The position numbers and the translations under genes are program-made. The notes beneath the pieces are model-generated. The model saw only the letters and a list, made by a program, of their open reading frames with translations. It ran no database searches and had not been told where the DNA came from. DNA of 64,000 nucleotides. Origin: Ascidiimonas sp046199005 (GTDB taxonomy: Bacteria; Bacteroidota; Bacteroidia; Flavobacteriales; Flavobacteriaceae). Shown here piece after piece: positions 26,201 through 34,066 of the stretch (positions are counted from its first letter, which is position 1; each line of letters opens with the position of its first letter). The stretch is taken from contig CP176050.1 in NCBI GenBank assembly GCA_046199005.1, positions 2,728,001 through 2,792,000 of the forward strand, given 5' to 3'.

Positions 26201-27019
26201 GGATGTATAGCGCTCTGAGGTTACCACTGCATTTTTTATATCTTCGATAGATTGCACATAACCCAATCCCCTTACGAGATATTCAGCATTATTTATTTCC
26301 AATGTTTGCGCCCCTATATCCCGATTACTTTGTTTTACTGCAGTAACAATTTGTGCAAGGCTTATGTTATACTGCTTTAGCAATTCGGGATTCACATCGA
26401 TCTGATATTCTTTTACGTAGCCCCCAATAGAAGCTACTTCTGAAACACCACCTGCAGAAGACAAACCATACTTTACGTAATAATCCTGTATACTCCGTAA
26501 TTCTTCCAGATTCCAGCCTCCGGTTACATTTCCTTCTTCATCTCTTCCTTCAAGAGTATACCAGAAAATTTGTCCTAATCCAGTCGCATCCGGTCCTAAA
26601 ACGGGGTTAACGCCTGCTGGTAATAAATTTCGGGGAAGAGAATTCAGTTTTTCCAGAATACGGCTGCGGCTCCAGTAAAACTCTACATTTTCTTCAAAGA
26701 TGATATAAATACTGGAGAAACCAAACATAGACGAACTTCTAACAGTTCGTACCCCGGGAATTCCTACCAATGCTGTTGTGAGTGGATAAGTAATTTGATC
26801 TTCTACATCTTGCGGACTTCTTCCTTCCCATTTGGTATAGACGATCTGTTGGTTCTCTCCAATATCAGGAATAGCATCTACGGCAACCGGATATTGGGGA
26901 AGTACTCCTGTATCCCAATTGAAAGGCGAATGGATTACCCCCCATCCTAAAAAGATAAGCAGTATTAAAACTGCTACCAGTTTATTTTCAATCAGAAACT
27001 TTATGCTTTGTTTTAACAT
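23246..27019 (-). CDS. cusA: CusA/CzcA-type heavy-metal RND efflux pump
   Basis: 1257 residues, about 200 longer than E. coli CusA (1047). Features: N-terminal membrane helix; porter domains (QIVYTKWEGRSPQDVEDQITYPLTTAL; ERRGILDKEGAEVVGGVVVARYGAN); central membrane block with the charged proton-relay helix (TMVDVGVILSENILRHIEED); C-terminal block (FGIATDDGVVMATYLV). Extra sequence lies at about residues 530-640, where several additional hydrophobic helices sit between the two halves, and at about 745-830 in the second porter domain. It is an inner-membrane proton-driven exporter for Cu(I)/Ag(I). The surrounding copA and DUF3347 genes favour copper over zinc/cobalt. Confidence 0.9.
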   Translation of the reverse strand: MLKQSIKFLIENKLVAVLILLIFLGWGVIHSPFNWDTGVLPQYPVAVDAIPDIGENQQIVYTKWEGRSPQDVEDQITYPLTTALVGIPGVRTVRSSSMFGFSSIYIIFEENVEFYWSRSRILEKLNSLPRNLLPAGVNPVLGPDATGLGQIFWYTLEGRDEEGNVTGGWNLEELRSIQDYYVKYGLSSAGGVSEVASIGGYVKEYQIDVNPELLKQYNISLAQIVTAVKQSNRDIGAQTLEINNAEYLVRGLGYVQSIEDIKNAVVTSERYTSIRIKDVANVSLGPAERRGILDKEGAEVVGGVVVARYGANPLEVITNVKDKIEALSSGLPSKTLKDGRVSKLTIVPFYDRTHLIRETLHTLNEALSYEILITILVIVLLVFNLRASILISGLLPLAVLMVFIAMKLFKVDANIVALSGIAIAIGTMVDVGVILSENILRHIEEDNSSGDSTSATKKSMNTIVYEATVEVSGAILTAVLTTIISFIPVFTLMGAEGKLFRPLAFTKTFALVAALIITLFLIPPIAASLFRKRKIRYGFKYAIQGILIAGGLLAVIAGYWIGISVILLGVIGILNVQNRIPLKQVNIFKIVLVAATILFLLASYWRPLGFNRSILMNLIFVGLLCGLFFAVFYALQKYYTRLLRWALENRMLFLIIPSAVLISGIFIFKNTGKEFMPSLNEGTFLLMPTSLPHAGIEENKRVLQLLDMAVAGIPEIETVVGKAGRTESALDPAPLSMYENIIQYKPEYRRNASGERQRYKVNEDGYFMLTNNKLAANLNLENQNSKTSKAQFVSDPLRVKTEQLIEDDKGEYFRNWRPEINSPEDIWNEIVRVTKFPGVTSAPKLQPIETRLVMLQTGMRAPMGIKVMGQDLKKIEDFGFQLEGILKEIDGVKPAAVFADRIVGKPYLIIDIDREKLMRYGLVIEDVQKVLEVAVGGMVLTQTVEGRERYGVRIRYPRELRDNPADLQNIYINIPNGSKIPLSELASIKYEQGPQVIKSEDSFLVGYVLFDKKDGYAEVSVVENAQRHIQEKINSGELTVPAGINFEFTGTYENQLRAEKTLSLVVPLALLIIFLILYFQFRSVSVSLMIFTGIAIAFAGGFVMIWLYGQDWFLNFSVFGENLRDLFHIDTVNLSVAVWVGFIALFGIATDDGVVMATYLVQTFKRKSPKTISEIRSSTLLAAQKRIRPCIMTTLTTVLALLPILTSEGKGSDIMIPMAIPIFGGMIIDITSYFLVPVLYSWKKEAALKKELKTAQN

Positions 27020-27115
27020 GATCTTTAATTGACTTTAAAATTCGTTCAGAAACCGGTATAACCAGTTATGTCCGTACCATTGTTTTGGACGGATCATACG
27101 CTAAAAGTCAATTAA

Positions 27116-27535
27116 TCAAATAAGGAAAGTCTGGTGCTGTACGAGAAGGTCCCGCAAAAGCAAAGGAGGAATATATTTTTCGAGGATAATCACTTTATCG
27201 GCTTCCGGTTCGTCGATTTTTAGTGATTCGTAGACAAATCCTGCGATAGCATAGATCTGTACGGGAGTCACCGAATTTTGTACGGACGTATCTTTTAGGT
27301 TTTCCTGACCTTCGATGACGATCTGTACATCCTTGCAACAATTCATTTTGGTGATCTCACAACCGGAAGCAGTAGCAGAATTCATTTCCATTCCGCAGGA
27401 AGCCGCTTCTTTGAATATCGAAACATCTACCAAAACATTGCCACAAAAATGCTTCCCAACCGAAAAAGATACGGTGGAAAAAAGTACGACACATGTGAGC
27501 GTAACAGCTATTATTTTGGAAAATAGTTTTCTCAT
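27116..27535 (-). CDS. HYC_CC_PP family secreted protein
   Basis: 139 residues with a Sec signal (residues 1-27, ending near FSVG). The family marks are present: KHFCGN after the signal, a CGM, then NCCKD, and a proline-rich C-terminus (IPPLLLRD). In Bacteroidota this small family is often encoded next to copper or heavy-metal efflux genes; its biochemical role is unknown, and the Cys/His/Met content would suit metal binding. It is the first gene of the probable copper operon, 96 bases ahead of cusA. No terminator was seen between the two. Confidence 0.75.
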   Translation of the reverse strand: MRKLFSKIIAVTLTCVVLFSTVSFSVGKHFCGNVLVDVSIFKEAASCGMEMNSATASGCEITKMNCCKDVQIVIEGQENLKDTSVQNSVTPVQIYAIAGFVYESLKIDEPEADKVIILEKYIPPLLLRDLLVQHQTFLI

Positions 27536-27651
27536 TCCTTTACAAAACTACGAAATTTCCACATTTATTGTACATCTATGCGAATTTGCAATCAAAACAG
27601 TTGCTATAAGTTGCCTGAAACCAATTGAATATAAAACTTCTAATCTCTTTC

Positions 27652-29211
27652 TCAGGTCATTGGCCCGTGACTTGCACCCCAATATCGATACCGATCCAAA
27701 GCATTTTTCTCCAATCTTTCTCTAAAATGCTCAAGATCTCTGTCTTTTTTAGCAGACCATAAAACTTCGCTTAAAGCGGTCATCCTTGGAAACATCATAT
27801 ATTCAACTTTAGAAGTGGTGCCCATATATTCTGTCCAAACATTGCCTTGAGCTCCCAGAATTTTATCCTTCTTACCTGTTTTTTCTATTTCAGGTGGCAC
27901 TGGCTCAAAATCGTACACTGCCTGCCAGGTATTGCATCCATGAATAGCTAAGGGCTCCTTATCACTTTCCTGTTGGTAGTGATCAAAGTATAGGGGTTTT
28001 CCAGGAGTAGCTATCACTTTATACCCTTTTTCTACTGCTTTTATGGCATCCTCTTCGGACCCCCAATTCATAACAATGACTGACTTATCAGCCTCACCTT
28101 CCAAAACATCGTGCCAGGCAATGACCTTCTTATTCCGACTTTCTACAAATTTAGCCGTCCTGTTAACGATATAGGTTTGTAGTTCCTTTTCATCATTTAG
28201 ATGATTTTGCCGCATAAACTCCTGAACGCGCTTGTTCTGTTGCCACCATATTTTGCTACATTCGTCACCGCCAATATGAATATATCCAGCAGGAAACAAC
28301 TCGCAAACCTCTGCAAATACTGCTTCTATAAACCGGAAAGTTTCCGGATTGGGTGCCAGTACATTATTTTGTCTGTTGAACATACCCCAGGTGGTTGCTA
28401 CCTCAAAGGTTGTCTCGGGATTCGTACCTAATTCAGGGTATGCTGCTATCGCTGCACGTGAATGTCCCGGGATATCTATTTCAGGAATAACGGTAATTCC
28501 GCGTTCAAGTGCATATTGAATGACTTCCTTAATCTCTTTTTGTGTATAATATCCGCCGTATTCCTGCTCATGATACCGGGCGGGTTCGTCAAAAAAATGT
28601 CCGATTAAAGTTGCCTTCCGCCAGGCACCGACGCTCGTTAGTTTTGGATATTTTTTGATCTCTATTCGCCACCCCTGATCGTCTGTAAGGTGCCAATGAA
28701 AATAATTGAATTTATGATAAGCGAGATAATCTATATATTTTTTTACGTACGGGACTTCAAAAAAGTGCCGGCTTACATCTAAATGCATTCCGCGATACGC
28801 AAATCTTGGGTAATCTTTAATTTCACATAAATTTATAAAAACAGATCTGGCCTTTTTAATAGGAATTAGCTGCATTAAAGTATGTATGGCGTAAACAGCT
28901 CCCCCTACATCAGCAGCGATTAATTCAATATCCTTTTGACCCACTGTAATTTGGTACATTTCTGCTTTGTCAATCTTCTTTTGATCTAAGACCATTTTTA
29001 TAACTACCTCATCCTTGCTTACGGAAGTATCATTGCTATAAACTAACCTCAAGTCTGTTTGCTGATATAAGAGATCACTCAGGTATGCAGCCTGCTTTTC
29101 AAAAACCAGATCGTAAAAAATAATCGTTTTGTTGTCTATTTGAAGAGGTTTTCCGGTTATCTCATTAGCATAAACGGGCTTCGGTATGATAGAATGTAGA
29201 GATATACTCAT
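27652..29211 (-). CDS. GH20 beta-N-acetylhexosaminidase
   Basis: 519 residues. N-terminal GH20b-type domain (about 1-130), then the (beta/alpha)8 barrel starting FAYRGMHLDVSRHFF, with YFHWHLTDDQGWRIEIKKYP and the catalytic Asp-Glu pair in HIGGDECS at about 314-315. Trp residues lining the sugar pocket (AWHDVL, NTWQAVYDF, GAQGNVWTEYM) are in place. It removes terminal GlcNAc/GalNAc from chitin fragments or glycoproteins. It has no signal peptide, and an in-frame TAA two codons upstream rules out an N-terminal extension; this is unusual for Bacteroidota GH20 enzymes and points to a cytoplasmic or non-classically exported enzyme. Confidence 0.92.
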   Translation of the reverse strand: MSISLHSIIPKPVYANEITGKPLQIDNKTIIFYDLVFEKQAAYLSDLLYQQTDLRLVYSNDTSVSKDEVVIKMVLDQKKIDKAEMYQITVGQKDIELIAADVGGAVYAIHTLMQLIPIKKARSVFINLCEIKDYPRFAYRGMHLDVSRHFFEVPYVKKYIDYLAYHKFNYFHWHLTDDQGWRIEIKKYPKLTSVGAWRKATLIGHFFDEPARYHEQEYGGYYTQKEIKEVIQYALERGITVIPEIDIPGHSRAAIAAYPELGTNPETTFEVATTWGMFNRQNNVLAPNPETFRFIEAVFAEVCELFPAGYIHIGGDECSKIWWQQNKRVQEFMRQNHLNDEKELQTYIVNRTAKFVESRNKKVIAWHDVLEGEADKSVIVMNWGSEEDAIKAVEKGYKVIATPGKPLYFDHYQQESDKEPLAIHGCNTWQAVYDFEPVPPEIEKTGKKDKILGAQGNVWTEYMGTTSKVEYMMFPRMTALSEVLWSAKKDRDLEHFRERLEKNALDRYRYWGASHGPMT

Positions 29212-29332
29212 TAGTTAACGGAATTACGACTGATTTGAAATTGGTCGTAAGATAAATATAATATGCTTTAAACATTTTAAAAGAAGCTATTGATTATGTG
29301 ATTTTGAACAAACTCAGTTTTTAGAAAAGAGG

Positions 29333-29365
29333 AAGCGAACCAGTTTATCTAAAACTGATTCGCTT
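29333..29365 (-). terminator. Terminator of the envelope operon
   Basis: Hairpin AAGCGAA-c-CAGTTT (29333-29346) with AAACTG-a-TTCGCTT (29352-29365), followed on the - strand by a T-rich tail. It lies 27 bases after the stop of the last operon gene. Confidence 0.7.
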
Positions 29366-29392
29366 TCATTGGTTAAAAACTAATTCAATGAA

Positions 29393-30061
29393 TTATCGTA
29401 CTTCGTGAAGTATACTTCTGGTGATCAAACGACCGTTAGATTTTCTCGTCTCTTCTTTTACCATACCAATGCCTTCTGCTATCCATTGCGTAGAATACTG
29501 GGTTTTTGCCATTCCCATTTTAAGTGTATTAGTGTAAGTAATAACATAGCAATCGAAGGTACCCGCAGGAGTAGTTACGGTTTCTTTTCGCTCTACTTTT
29601 CTATCGGTCATGGTGACATTGATCTTCATATTCATAAGACCTGCATCTACCTTCATTTCTATGTCTCCGTCTTCGAGTTCCTGGCCCACTTCTAGAGTCG
29701 CCGGAAACACAAGTCCATTACCAGTTACTGAATATTCCATATTCTCATATTGCTCTAAAAGACCCGGAGACATGAGTGCCTTGGGTTCCAGAATGGTTTC
29801 ACCCTCACGGCAGGTCACTTCGAATTTCCCTGATACGATTTCTTTTCCGTCTTCGTCTTTTAAGACCATACTGAATTTTCGAGTATTGGCTGTTTTATCT
29901 GTAATAGTAAATTCTGAGATGGTGGAGAGTTTTTCTCTTTTGTCATATTGATATATGACCATGGTCTTACCTTCTTGTGAAGGATAATAAGGAGAACAAC
30001 TATTTTGAGCCGTTAGAGGAAGGCAGATACTTAGTATTAGTATTGTTATTATATATCTCAT
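29393..30061 (-). CDS. Secreted DUF3108-like protein
   Basis: 222 residues with a Sec signal (MRYIITILILSICLPLTAQ). The mature protein is all-beta in appearance, with alternating strands such as FEVTCREGETILEPKALM, YSVTGNGLVFPATLEVG, VTTPAGTFDCYVITY and TQWIAEGIGMVKEETR. The TPAGTFDCY...W.A.GIGMVK pattern is typical of DUF3108/TapB-like periplasmic proteins of Bacteroidota. No enzymatic residues are recognised. It is the last gene of the envelope operon, 33 bases after the ompA-type gene and before a terminator. Confidence 0.65.
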   Translation of the reverse strand: MRYIITILILSICLPLTAQNSCSPYYPSQEGKTMVIYQYDKREKLSTISEFTITDKTANTRKFSMVLKDEDGKEIVSGKFEVTCREGETILEPKALMSPGLLEQYENMEYSVTGNGLVFPATLEVGQELEDGDIEMKVDAGLMNMKINVTMTDRKVERKETVTTPAGTFDCYVITYTNTLKMGMAKTQYSTQWIAEGIGMVKEETRKSNGRLITRSILHEVR

Positions 30062-30094
30062 CTTTTTTATTTATTTAAAGTGCCGGAAGCACGA

Positions 30095-31378
30095 TTATAG
30101 TTTTACAAACTCCACCCTACGGTTTTTTGCTTTGCCCTCTTCATTGTCATTAGAAGCCACGGGTTCTGACTCTCCTTTACCATCTGTCTCCATTCTTTCT
30201 GCAGAGATTCCATATTGATATTCCAAAGACTGCTTGACCGCCTGAGCTCTTTTTCTGGATAATTCAAGGTTAGATTGTTCAGATCCATCAGCATCAGTAT
30301 GACCGATGATCTTAATTCTAACATCCGGATGCTCCTGAAGAACTTCAGATAATTCTCTGATTACTTTGAATGAAGCAGGTAACAGTGCATCGCTTCCGGT
30401 TTTAAACTGAATCGCATCCGTAGAAAATCGCCCTTCTGTAATCAACAGACTTCTTTTGTCTACTCCTGCTTTTCCAATTCTGAAATTGGAAATAAACACT
30501 TCGTCTTTTCCAGGATCATTTCTGAATCCTTTGACCAATATTTTGAAATTGAGATCATCATCGGGAAGCAATCTCGGTACATCTACTATTTTTTCTTCAT
30601 TCAACCATACGCGAATACGAGATTTATTGACTGCGATGGAAACCCTGGATTTTCCTATGATCGCTTTGCGGTAATCTTTGCCAATTTCGTTGTACAATTG
30701 CCGCTCTCCTTTCACTGTTTTTGAAACCACTCCGGGAGATGAGTAGCAAAACTGACATAAAGAAAGTTCTACCATTGCATAAGTATATGGTCTTTTAAAC
30801 AATGGTGTATCTTCCCATCGCAACCTTATCCATGACTGAGAACTTGTCTTATTATCTAACCCGGAAGTAAAGAGATCGAATTCAACTGTATAATTTTCCG
30901 GCAGCTTTTCATCAACCAGAGGTACGTAAGTAGTACTTCCATCCAATCGAAACCATTTTTCTCCGTTTATCAGTGCAATTTCTCCAGAGCCGTTCGTATC
31001 CCATTTGGCAGGAAAATCTCCCTGTGCATCTTTTTGGAAATCGTCTTCAAAAATGACTACGTTACCAGGTGTAAAGTCTTTAATTTTTGAGATGGTGTAT
31101 TCCTGAGTATTTTCGACCGGTCCGGATGCGTTTTCATCTGTATCTATTACTGCCCCATCTTTTCCTTTTGGTGTTTTAGTTTTCCCGTCTTTATCATTTT
31201 TTAGGATACTATCCAGCGCCTGATCTGTCTTTTTTTCGGTTTCCCTTTCTACTCTTCGCTCTATGGTTCTTTCAGCTGCCTTTTCTGCCTTCTTTTTTAA
31301 TTTCTTAAAAATTTGAGCATTGGCTTGAAAACCTGTGAACAAAAAAGCAAGTACGAGCAATTTGATTACATTTTTCAT
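30095..31378 (-). CDS. OmpA-family protein with N-terminal coiled coil
   Basis: 427 residues. Sec signal (to about QANAQ), then a highly charged Lys/Glu/Arg coiled-coil stretch (about 23-65), a middle beta-rich domain (about 105-300, with FEDDFQKDAQGDFPAKWDTNG, a laminin-G/concanavalin-like opening), and a C-terminal OmpA domain (about 310-427). The latter carries IIGHTDADGSEQSNLELSRKRAQAV and NRRVEF, the residues that bind diaminopimelate in peptidoglycan. It probably tethers an envelope complex to the cell wall. It starts 5 bases after the 120-residue secreted protein gene. Confidence 0.88.
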   Translation of the reverse strand: MKNVIKLLVLAFLFTGFQANAQIFKKLKKKAEKAAERTIERRVERETEKKTDQALDSILKNDKDGKTKTPKGKDGAVIDTDENASGPVENTQEYTISKIKDFTPGNVVIFEDDFQKDAQGDFPAKWDTNGSGEIALINGEKWFRLDGSTTYVPLVDEKLPENYTVEFDLFTSGLDNKTSSQSWIRLRWEDTPLFKRPYTYAMVELSLCQFCYSSPGVVSKTVKGERQLYNEIGKDYRKAIIGKSRVSIAVNKSRIRVWLNEEKIVDVPRLLPDDDLNFKILVKGFRNDPGKDEVFISNFRIGKAGVDKRSLLITEGRFSTDAIQFKTGSDALLPASFKVIRELSEVLQEHPDVRIKIIGHTDADGSEQSNLELSRKRAQAVKQSLEYQYGISAERMETDGKGESEPVASNDNEEGKAKNRRVEFVKL

Positions 31379-31383
31379 GATAT

Positions 31384-31746
31384 TTAGTTTTTAACATTTT
31401 TATTGGCTTCTTTAAGTTTTTTACCAAGCGCGACCCCCAGAGAATCTTTTTGTTTTTGTGTCATTTCCTTAGATTGCAGGTAATACCAGTTTCTCCATTC
31501 TTCTTTTTGTTCTGGAGGTAGTTCCATTTTTTCGAGTAACTCTATAAAGTTAAGTTTTTTTCCATCGGGTTTTCCACTTAGGTCAGAACCCAGAATATCT
31601 GTCATTACATTAGATTGTAAATCCATGAAATTGTCTGCCTCTTTCTTCTGCGTGGTTTTTTTAACCTTTGTTGTATCTGTTTGAGCATGGGATGCATACA
31701 TACAGAAGATTATCATAAGCGTTGTATAAATCAATCTTGTTTTCAT
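31384..31746 (-). CDS. Small secreted protein of unknown function
   Basis: 120 residues. Sec signal to about SHAQ, followed by a Lys/Thr-rich linker (TKVKKTTQKKEAD) and a helical C-terminal part (FIELLEKMELPPEQKEEWRNWYYLQSKEM). No family recognised. It lies between the YD-repeat lipoprotein gene (12-base gap) and the OmpA gene (5-base gap), so it is part of the envelope operon and perhaps a partner of the OmpA protein. Confidence 0.6.
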   Translation of the reverse strand: MKTRLIYTTLMIIFCMYASHAQTDTTKVKKTTQKKEADNFMDLQSNVMTDILGSDLSGKPDGKKLNFIELLEKMELPPEQKEEWRNWYYLQSKEMTQKQKDSLGVALGKKLKEANKNVKN

Positions 31747-31758
31747 TTGGTAAAGAGT

Positions 31759-32664
31759 TTAATTTTTAATGTAAGTCCAGAAACTATTGATTATAGTCTC
31801 TTCGCCTGTATTATTTATTCTGATGGCTTCCTGCGCTGTAGGTAGTCCGTCTTCATCATATACATAATTAAAGGTCTCACTCCGGTTTCCCGAATCAAAA
31901 ATGGATGTTCGCTCTCTGGAACTGATGGTATTTCTATTTTGAAACTGGTATTCTATAACACGGTCGGTAAACAAGTCTGTGATAGGTACTTCATTAGAAC
32001 CCTGAAGACTTTTTTGCATGGAGTAAAAAGGATTTTCATTATCTGAAAAAATCAAAAAATCCTGACCTTCCTGATAATAACTCACTCCATCATTACTCGC
32101 CTGATATTTAATGAGTGCACGATTTCCATTGGTATCGTATGTATAAATATTTCTTGAGTAATTTGGAAATGTACCACTGTTAAAGCCGTTCTCCTGAATA
32201 ATCTGGCTTTCTTCATTATACACATACTCAACACTCCTTCTTAAGGAACCTGCGTTACTAAACTGTTTAACCTCAATAAGTTGCCCAAGGATATTATAGT
32301 CTAACTCATAACTTACCCTAAAGAACAGATCGGCTGCATCACTTGTAATTTCAACTACCTGTCCTCTTTCGTTATAGATGTAGGTTAGGGATCCATTGGT
32401 AGCTATTCTTCCTTCCTCATCATAGCTTATATCAATTGTTCTGGAACTACTGCTGTTTGAGCGCTCGTAACCAGAGAGCCTTCTTTCTTCGTCATAGGTA
32501 TATTGAAACGTTTCAGAACCGTCAATAAAGCTTTCTACTCTTACCGTTTCGTCATCAGTCGCTTCTCTGTTAATGTCGTCATCTGAGTTACAAGCTACCA
32601 CGAAAGCTATGAGCAGTATAGATAGTACCTTGCCAAATTTATATGTTGATCTTATATTTTTCAT
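31759..32664 (-). CDS. YD-repeat lipoprotein
   Basis: 301 residues. Lipoprotein signal with FVVAC (Cys25) followed by SDDD, typical of flavobacterial surface lipoproteins. The rest consists of short beta-hairpin repeats of the RHS/YD kind: YTYDEERRLSGYE, ISYDEEGRIATNG, YIYNERGQVVEI, YDYNILGQLIEVK, YVYNEESQIIQENG and YVYDEDGLPTAQEA. YD repeats build beta shells and are often found in surface or wall-associated proteins; no toxin domain follows here, so this is a stand-alone repeat lipoprotein. The kelch lipoprotein gene ends 47 bases upstream and the small secreted protein gene starts 12 bases downstream. Confidence 0.75.
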   Translation of the reverse strand: MKNIRSTYKFGKVLSILLIAFVVACNSDDDINREATDDETVRVESFIDGSETFQYTYDEERRLSGYERSNSSSSRTIDISYDEEGRIATNGSLTYIYNERGQVVEITSDAADLFFRVSYELDYNILGQLIEVKQFSNAGSLRRSVEYVYNEESQIIQENGFNSGTFPNYSRNIYTYDTNGNRALIKYQASNDGVSYYQEGQDFLIFSDNENPFYSMQKSLQGSNEVPITDLFTDRVIEYQFQNRNTISSRERTSIFDSGNRSETFNYVYDEDGLPTAQEAIRINNTGEETIINSFWTYIKN

Positions 32665-32711
32665 CTTTAAAAGTCTTTGGTTTATTAAACAATTTCTCCA
32701 TTGAACAAGGT

Positions 32712-33740
32712 CTAGCGAATTTCCCGAAGGCTTCTTATTTTCCCTATCATTGGATAACTTCCTCCCGGCCTGCCTTCATAACCTCCAAACAGCCATATTT
32801 CGCCTGCGTAGTTGAGTGCAGCATGATTGTAGAGGCCAATATCTGACCGAATTGGAACATACTCTGCCCAATTTTCCATGTCTTCTGTATACCAAAGGTT
32901 TCCTTCGGGTCCTGAAGTTCCAAATCCTCCCGCGACCCATACCTTATTATTGTATACAGTTGCGGTATGCGCATATCTGGGTGAGAAAACACTGTTTGTG
33001 TTCACACGTGTCCAGCTGATTCCGTCATTACTTCTCCATATTTCATTATAAATAGTAGTCGTTAATTCGCCCCCCAATACGTAGATCTCATTATTAAATA
33101 CTACCGATCTGAATTTTTCTCTGGCAGGAAATGCGGTACTGGTTTCATTGCGCCAATCTGCCCCGTTGGTAGATGACCAAACTGAAACATTTCCTCCAGA
33201 ACTATCTGTTATTAAGTACATTCTACCATTAAAAACCACTGTACTGTGGAACGCTGCAGAGAGAAATGCACCGCTATCGGTTGCTAACGTCCAGTTGGTA
33301 CCGTCTTCACTATACCAAACATCTCTCAGGAACATACCTGAATTACTGCGTCCGCCAATAAGCCATAACTTATTGTCAAAAACAGTTAGCGTATGCCCTG
33401 TACGAGCTTCAAACTGGTCTGAGGTTACCGAGATCCAGTTTACTCCATTAGTACTAGACCAGACGTCACTAGAGGCATCTCCTCCCGAATATGCATTAAT
33501 TCCGCCTACAGACCATACTTTTCCTTCGAAAACTGCCATGGCGTTTTCTGCAAACGGTCCCATTTGATCTTCCTGTGTTTGCTCTGTCAATTCGATCGTT
33601 ACCGCTGCAGGCAGGTCTGTAATGCCTTTATCTGAAGCATCGTCGCTCGTACAGGAGGTCGTCATTATCGCCAGTAAAATGAATACCGACAGATACCAAC
33701 GCGTTTCATAAGCCCGGTTGAATTTTTCAAGTGTTTTCAT
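32712..33740 (-). CDS. Kelch-type beta-propeller lipoprotein
   Basis: 342 residues. Lipoprotein signal ending MTTSC (Cys30) followed by SDDAS. Six propeller blades can be traced, each with an observed-object phrase such as GKVWSVGGINAYSGG, NKLWLIGGRSNSG, GRMYLITDSSGG, NEIYVLGGELTT, NKVWVAGGFGTSG and GEIWLFGGYEGR, the GG-containing kelch/galactose-oxidase repeat. It probably binds proteins or glycans at the cell surface. Its ATG overlaps the stop of a 50-residue ORF (ATGA), indicating translational coupling. Confidence 0.85.
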   Translation of the reverse strand: MKTLEKFNRAYETRWYLSVFILLAIMTTSCTSDDASDKGITDLPAAVTIELTEQTQEDQMGPFAENAMAVFEGKVWSVGGINAYSGGDASSDVWSSTNGVNWISVTSDQFEARTGHTLTVFDNKLWLIGGRSNSGMFLRDVWYSEDGTNWTLATDSGAFLSAAFHSTVVFNGRMYLITDSSGGNVSVWSSTNGADWRNETSTAFPAREKFRSVVFNNEIYVLGGELTTTIYNEIWRSNDGISWTRVNTNSVFSPRYAHTATVYNNKVWVAGGFGTSGPEGNLWYTEDMENWAEYVPIRSDIGLYNHAALNYAGEIWLFGGYEGRPGGSYPMIGKIRSLREIR

Positions 33741-33889
33741 TGTTTTTTGAATTTGGTTTTTTTGATCAATTTGTTCTTATTCATGATCTTTAATTCATAG
33801 CTTCCTCTTTCTAATGCATTTACATTGAGATAAATTTCTTTACTAGGCATTTTCGGTAAATTGCCTTTTAAAAGAGGCTTTTTTTTCAT
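33737..33889 (-). CDS. 50-residue basic small protein, translationally coupled to the kelch lipoprotein
   Basis: A short ORF, MKKKPLLKGNLPKMPSKEI then YLNVNALERGSYELKIMN and a Lys-rich tail (KNKLIKKTKFKKQ). The stop TGA (33739-33737) shares bases with the ATG of the kelch gene (33740-33738), an ATGA overlap. A promoter-like pair lies just upstream. The middle looks like two beta strands joined by GSY, a pattern seen in the last strands of secreted Bacteroidota domains, but there is no signal peptide. No family assigned. Coupling and promoter position make a real gene likely. Confidence 0.6.
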   Translation of the reverse strand: MKKKPLLKGNLPKMPSKEIYLNVNALERGSYELKIMNKNKLIKKTKFKKQ

Positions 33890-33932
33890 GTCTAAACATC
33901 AATTTTCAAGGGGGGATTTTCAATGCTTAGAT

Positions 33933-33966
33933 CAAAGCTATGACCAGAAACCAAAAGTCATTACAA
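33933..33966 (-). promoter_or_regulatory. Promoter candidate for the envelope operon
   Basis: On the - strand: TTG (33966-33964), a 23-base spacer, and TAGCTTTG (33940-33933), an exact TAnnTTTG match. The -7 element ends 43 bases before the ATG of the 50-residue ORF. Spacing is at the upper end of the usual 17-23. Confidence 0.45.
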
Positions 33967-34016
33967 GATATGTAACAAAAGTTATTACTAATGTAACGAG
34001 CTGATAATTAAGGGAA

Positions 34017-34042
34017 AAACACCCCTATAAAAAAGGGTGTTT
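34017..34042 (-). terminator. Intrinsic terminator after the hybrid regulator gene
   Basis: AAACACCC (34017-34024) pairs with GGGTGTTT (34035-34042), with T residues following on the - strand. It lies 24 bases after the stop codon and separates the regulator from the envelope operon. Confidence 0.7.
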
Positions 34043-34066
34043 ACCTGTGTACGGTAAGAGAATAAT

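Noticed and set aside
27315..27725. + strand ORF of 136 codons antisense to the HYC_CC_PP gene
   Set aside because: Shadow of a gene with a clear signal peptide and Cys motif; its own translation has no family features.
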